This document shows positions 61,581 through 64,000 of a stretch of 64,000 nucleotides of DNA, one piece after another (positions within the stretch are counted from its first letter, which is position 1; each line of letters opens with the position of its first letter). The notes under the pieces are model-generated. The model did not search any database, had not been told where the DNA came from, and saw only the letters and a program-made list of their open reading frames with translations. The translations under genes were made by a program, and so were the position numbers. The stretch lies in assembly GCF_030269305.1 (NCBI RefSeq), contig NZ_BSTC01000015.1, positions 62,001 to 126,000 of the forward strand, read 5' to 3'. This DNA is from Kineosporia sp. NBRC 101731. Lineage in GTDB: Bacteria; Actinomycetota; Actinomycetes; Actinomycetales; Kineosporiaceae.

Positions 61581-63431
61581 TCAGCGGTCGGACTCGGGCT
61601 CCGGTTCCCGCAGCGGCGCGAGAGCCCGCGCCAGCCGACGGGTCTCGATGGCCTGGGCGAGGAGCACCGCCGACTCCCTTACGGGTGGGTAGACGGCCGA
61701 CAGGTCGCGCTGGCTGAAGGGTTCGCCCTCGTCACCACGTGCCATCACGACAATGACGCGCACATCGGGCACCGGCAGCGCGAGCAGGTGCCGCCAGGCC
61801 GCCAGGGGGGCGCCCGCCAGCTGCTGCCGCACGATGTCGGTGTCGTCGATCAGCACCGCTCGTCCGGCCGAGCCGATCTCGGTGATCAGCCAGTGCGAGT
61901 CGTTCAGTTCCAGGCGGCGCTCGGCCGGGCGCAGCCCGACACCACCACTGACCCGCCAGATCGGGCCGTCCGGCACCAGCACGGCGGCCGCGTCGGCGGA
62001 AGCCCGCTCGATCACGTCGTCGGCCAGTACCTGCGAGGTGTCACTGACGCCGTACAGCTCGCCCGTGCGCTCGGCCAGCATCCGGATCAGGTCACCGGTA
62101 CGCAGGCCGGGCTCGCCGTCGAGGCCCGGGCGCAGGCTCGCGGCGGCCTCGGCGTCCAGCCGGCGCTCGAGGGCGCTGACCGGGAAGCCGTAGGGATCGG
62201 TCCGCGGGCCCAGCGGGTCGGTGACCAGACCCCGCCCGGGGGTGCGCGGCGTGTTCTCGGCCGGGCCGGTGCGTCGCTGGAACTTGCGCGGCCGGTCACC
62301 CAGGCGCTGCATGCGCCGGTTGGCCGCCATGTTGCCGCTCAGGTTGATGCTGCCGGTCTCCGGCGCCGGCGCGGGACGCCAGCGGCTGGGGGCGGCCTGA
62401 CCGTCCGGACCGGCCGGCGCGGCCGGGTTCTGGTCACGCTGGGGGGTGGGCCGGTGCCCGGCCGGCGGCTGCTCGGAGAACGGGCGCACCACCGGCGAGG
62501 AGTACGACAGGCCGGCGACCTGTGAGGGAGTCACCTCGATCGCCTCGGTCTGCGGGCGGGGGGTCTGCGGGCGCGATCCCATCGGCCGGTTGCGGTCGTG
62601 CTGCGGGCTGCCGAGCCGCTCGAGCGACTGGGTCTGCTGCAGGCGGCGGGCCGCGATCTGCTGACCGAGCCGCCCCGTGCTGGGTGACAGCGGGCCGGTG
62701 GCCGGTGCGTTCGGTTCGGCGGGCGGCAGGGCCGGGGTCACCTTCGCCTCGGCCGCCTTCTGCACGGCCTTGGCCGCCGCGACGTCGGCCGGGCCCGGGG
62801 CCTGGCCGGCACCGGGCGGGACGGGGGCCTTCGCACTCGCCGGAGTCTCCACCGCAGCCGGTGGGCCGGCCTTCGCGGTGGTCTTTCCGGCCTTGCCGGG
62901 CCGGGGTGCGCCATCGGTGGGCGACGCGGCCGGGGCAACCGAAACGTCCACCATTGTCGGCTTTTCGGTAGGCGCAGGGATGGCGGGGACCCGCACGGTC
63001 TCCTCGTCGTCCGGAGAGGAGGGAGGAACCGGAGCCGCCGGCCGGGAGACCGGCATCGCTCCTGTCGGCTCGACGATGAACTCGTCCGGGTCGCCGTCGA
63101 GCAGTACCCCCACCCCACGGTGCAGCGCCTGCCGGGTGATCGGCAGTGGCACCACGTGGACACCCTCGACCTGCTGCGCCTCGACCTGCTCCCACTCCGG
63201 CTGGTAGCCGGAGACCAGCATGACCGGGATGGCCTGCTCGTCCTCACGCAGAGAATTGACCGTGTTGACGGCGAGCACCGGGTCGCCCACGTCGAGCACG
63301 AGCACGTCGAACCCCTCGACCTGGGGCAGGTGCTGCTCCAGGTCGTCGGCCGAGCGCTCGTCCACCTCATGCAGATCGGTGAGCCGCATCCCGAGCGCGA
63401 GGGAACGGGAGATGATCAGCAGTCGCGCCAT
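61581..63431 (-). CDS. pseudo-receiver and GAF-like protein of the Tad locus
   Basis: The 616-residue protein has a receiver-like N terminus (1-115: LLIISRSLALGMRL, FDVLVLDVGDPVLA, IPVMLVSGY), but the acidic pocket is replaced by Ser-Arg-Ser and the late Lys is missing, so it is unlikely to be phosphorylated. Residues 115-450 are Pro/Ala/Arg-rich and probably disordered. The C-terminal part (about 455-600: AERTGELYGVSDTSQVLADDVIERA, HWLITEIGSAGRAVLIDDTDI) resembles a GAF-type sensor domain. The stop of the TadC-like gene is six bases upstream, so they are one operon. Its role may be to localise or regulate the pilus machine. Confidence 0.7.
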   Translation of the reverse strand: MARLLIISRSLALGMRLTDLHEVDERSADDLEQHLPQVEGFDVLVLDVGDPVLAVNTVNSLREDEQAIPVMLVSGYQPEWEQVEAQQVEGVHVVPLPITRQALHRGVGVLLDGDPDEFIVEPTGAMPVSRPAAPVPPSSPDDEETVRVPAIPAPTEKPTMVDVSVAPAASPTDGAPRPGKAGKTTAKAGPPAAVETPASAKAPVPPGAGQAPGPADVAAAKAVQKAAEAKVTPALPPAEPNAPATGPLSPSTGRLGQQIAARRLQQTQSLERLGSPQHDRNRPMGSRPQTPRPQTEAIEVTPSQVAGLSYSSPVVRPFSEQPPAGHRPTPQRDQNPAAPAGPDGQAAPSRWRPAPAPETGSINLSGNMAANRRMQRLGDRPRKFQRRTGPAENTPRTPGRGLVTDPLGPRTDPYGFPVSALERRLDAEAAASLRPGLDGEPGLRTGDLIRMLAERTGELYGVSDTSQVLADDVIERASADAAAVLVPDGPIWRVSGGVGLRPAERRLELNDSHWLITEIGSAGRAVLIDDTDIVRQQLAGAPLAAWRHLLALPVPDVRVIVVMARGDEGEPFSQRDLSAVYPPVRESAVLLAQAIETRRLARALAPLREPEPESDR

Positions 63432-63437
63432 CCGCCC

Positions 63438-64000
63438 TCACATACCTCGGAACTGTTCGAAGATCTTGATCCCGGCCGGGCCCATGACCACGATAAACAA
63501 GGCCGGCAGAATGCAGAAAATCAGGGGGAAGAGAATCTTGACCGGCACCTGCTGTGCCTTCTCCTCTGCCCGCTGGCTTCTCTTCACTCTCATCTCCTTC
63601 GACTGCACTCGCAGCACTCCGGCGACGGGGATCCCAAACGTATCGGCCTGAACCATAGCGGCGACGAAGATCCGCAGTTCCTCGACGTCCGTGCGATCGG
63701 CCAGAGCCCTCAACGCGGCCAGCCTTCCGGTGCCCAGCTGCATCTCCTGGAGCACGCGGAAGAGCTCTTTCGCCAGCGGCCCGTCACTGCTGCGGGCGAC
63801 CTGCGCGAGCGCGGCATCAAAGGCCAGACCTGCTTCGACGGAGATCGTGAGCAGGTCGATCGCGTCGGGAAGTTCTCGCCGGACGAGCTCCGTGCGGTCG
63901 TACCCGACCTGATAGATCCACAACGTGGGAGCGAACCAGCTGAGAGCTGAGAGCCCGCTGAATGTGAGCAGCATCCCACGGGGCCCTGCTCCGAACAGGG
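63438..64000 (-). CDS. tadC: TadC/type II secretion F-domain protein (partial)
   Basis: The gene runs off the right edge; 187 codons are seen to the stop at 63438, and the frame is open past the first ATG at 63974. The T2SSF domain is clear: RRELPDAIDLLTISVEAGLAFDAALAQVA, LAALRALADRTDVEELRIFVAAMVQADTFGIPVAGVL, EMRVKRSQRAEEKAQQVPVKILFPL, then two helices ending GIKIFEQFRGM. It is an inner-membrane platform protein of the Flp/Tad pilus. It heads the tad genes in this window; tadA and tadB are expected beyond the edge. Confidence 0.9.
   Translation of the reverse strand, partial: LFGAGPRGMLLTFSGLSALSWFAPTLWIYQVGYDRTELVRRELPDAIDLLTISVEAGLAFDAALAQVARSSDGPLAKELFRVLQEMQLGTGRLAALRALADRTDVEELRIFVAAMVQADTFGIPVAGVLRVQSKEMRVKRSQRAEEKAQQVPVKILFPLIFCILPALFIVVMGPAGIKIFEQFRGM

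Noticed and set aside
1-64000. Insertion sequence, prophage or toxin-antitoxin genes
   Set aside because: No transposase, integrase, phage or toxin-antitoxin motif was seen in any frame.

Overview
The window is a GC-rich actinobacterial chromosome segment. Actinobacterial marks include a bc1-aa3 respiratory supercomplex with a CtaF subunit and a diheme QcrC, a PimB'-like mannosyltransferase, DUF4191 and DUF3043 membrane proteins, and many genes that look leaderless (TANNNT six or seven bases before the start codon). From memory, the gene order glnA / RDD / DUF4191 / lipA / lipB / E2 / pepA / cob genes / HesB / cta / trpD / ctaE-qcrCAB / DnaQ-UvrC fusion / NlpC / pimB' matches the block around Rv2188c-Rv2220 in Mycobacterium tuberculosis and SCO2132-SCO2198 in Streptomyces. 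The window is therefore mostly vertically inherited core genome. The genus cannot be fixed from sequence alone.

Layout. 0-4 kb: a small membrane protein and two overlapping glycosyltransferase genes, one fused to HEAT-like repeats. 4.2-11.3 kb: glnA with a GlnR-type operator, RDD and DUF4191 proteins, lipA and lipB, with an ArsR/zinc-exporter pair between the two lip genes. 11.3-21.8 kb: a SnoaL-like protein, an FAD oxidoreductase, a membrane Ser/Thr kinase, a TIGR01777 epimerase, 2-oxoacid dehydrogenase E2 and E3, and leucyl aminopeptidase. 21.9-25.8 kb: cobU-cobT-cobS for late cobalamin assembly. 25.8-37 kb: small metabolic genes, TetR, M20 peptidase, nadA, glycerate kinase, a HesB Fe-S carrier, a PfkB kinase, aat, and an adjacent TusA/cysteine-desulfurase-like pair. 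37.1-48.4 kb: ctaC-ctaD-ctaF, an L,D-transpeptidase, trpD, a receiver-like protein, and ctaE-qcrC-qcrA-qcrB. 48.7-57.7 kb: DnaQ-GIY-YIG fusion, NlpC/P60 hydrolase, phosphoesterase, secreted zinc peptidase, PimB' and a GT-C-like membrane protein. 57.8-64 kb: a Flp/Tad pilus locus with two pilins, a histidine kinase/response regulator pair, a pseudo-receiver/GAF-like protein and a TadC-like protein cut by the right edge.

Working together: lipA and lipB make the lipoyl groups needed by E2 and E3. The cta and qcr genes build one electron-transfer chain from menaquinol to oxygen. HesB, TusA and the desulfurase-like protein suggest sulfur or Fe-S trafficking. glnA carries a nitrogen-control operator. 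The secreted hydrolases and glycosyltransferases serve the cell envelope.

No phage, insertion sequence, CRISPR array, tRNA or rRNA was seen. The most unusual signals are a family of intergenic palindromes sharing TTCGTGATCATGCAAAG, a 48-bp perfect palindrome, a cysteine-desulfurase-like protein without the PLP lysine beside a TusA protein, a degenerate CobT with a long acidic tail, and a 9-bp minisatellite. I did not find a clear, wholly new multi-gene system.
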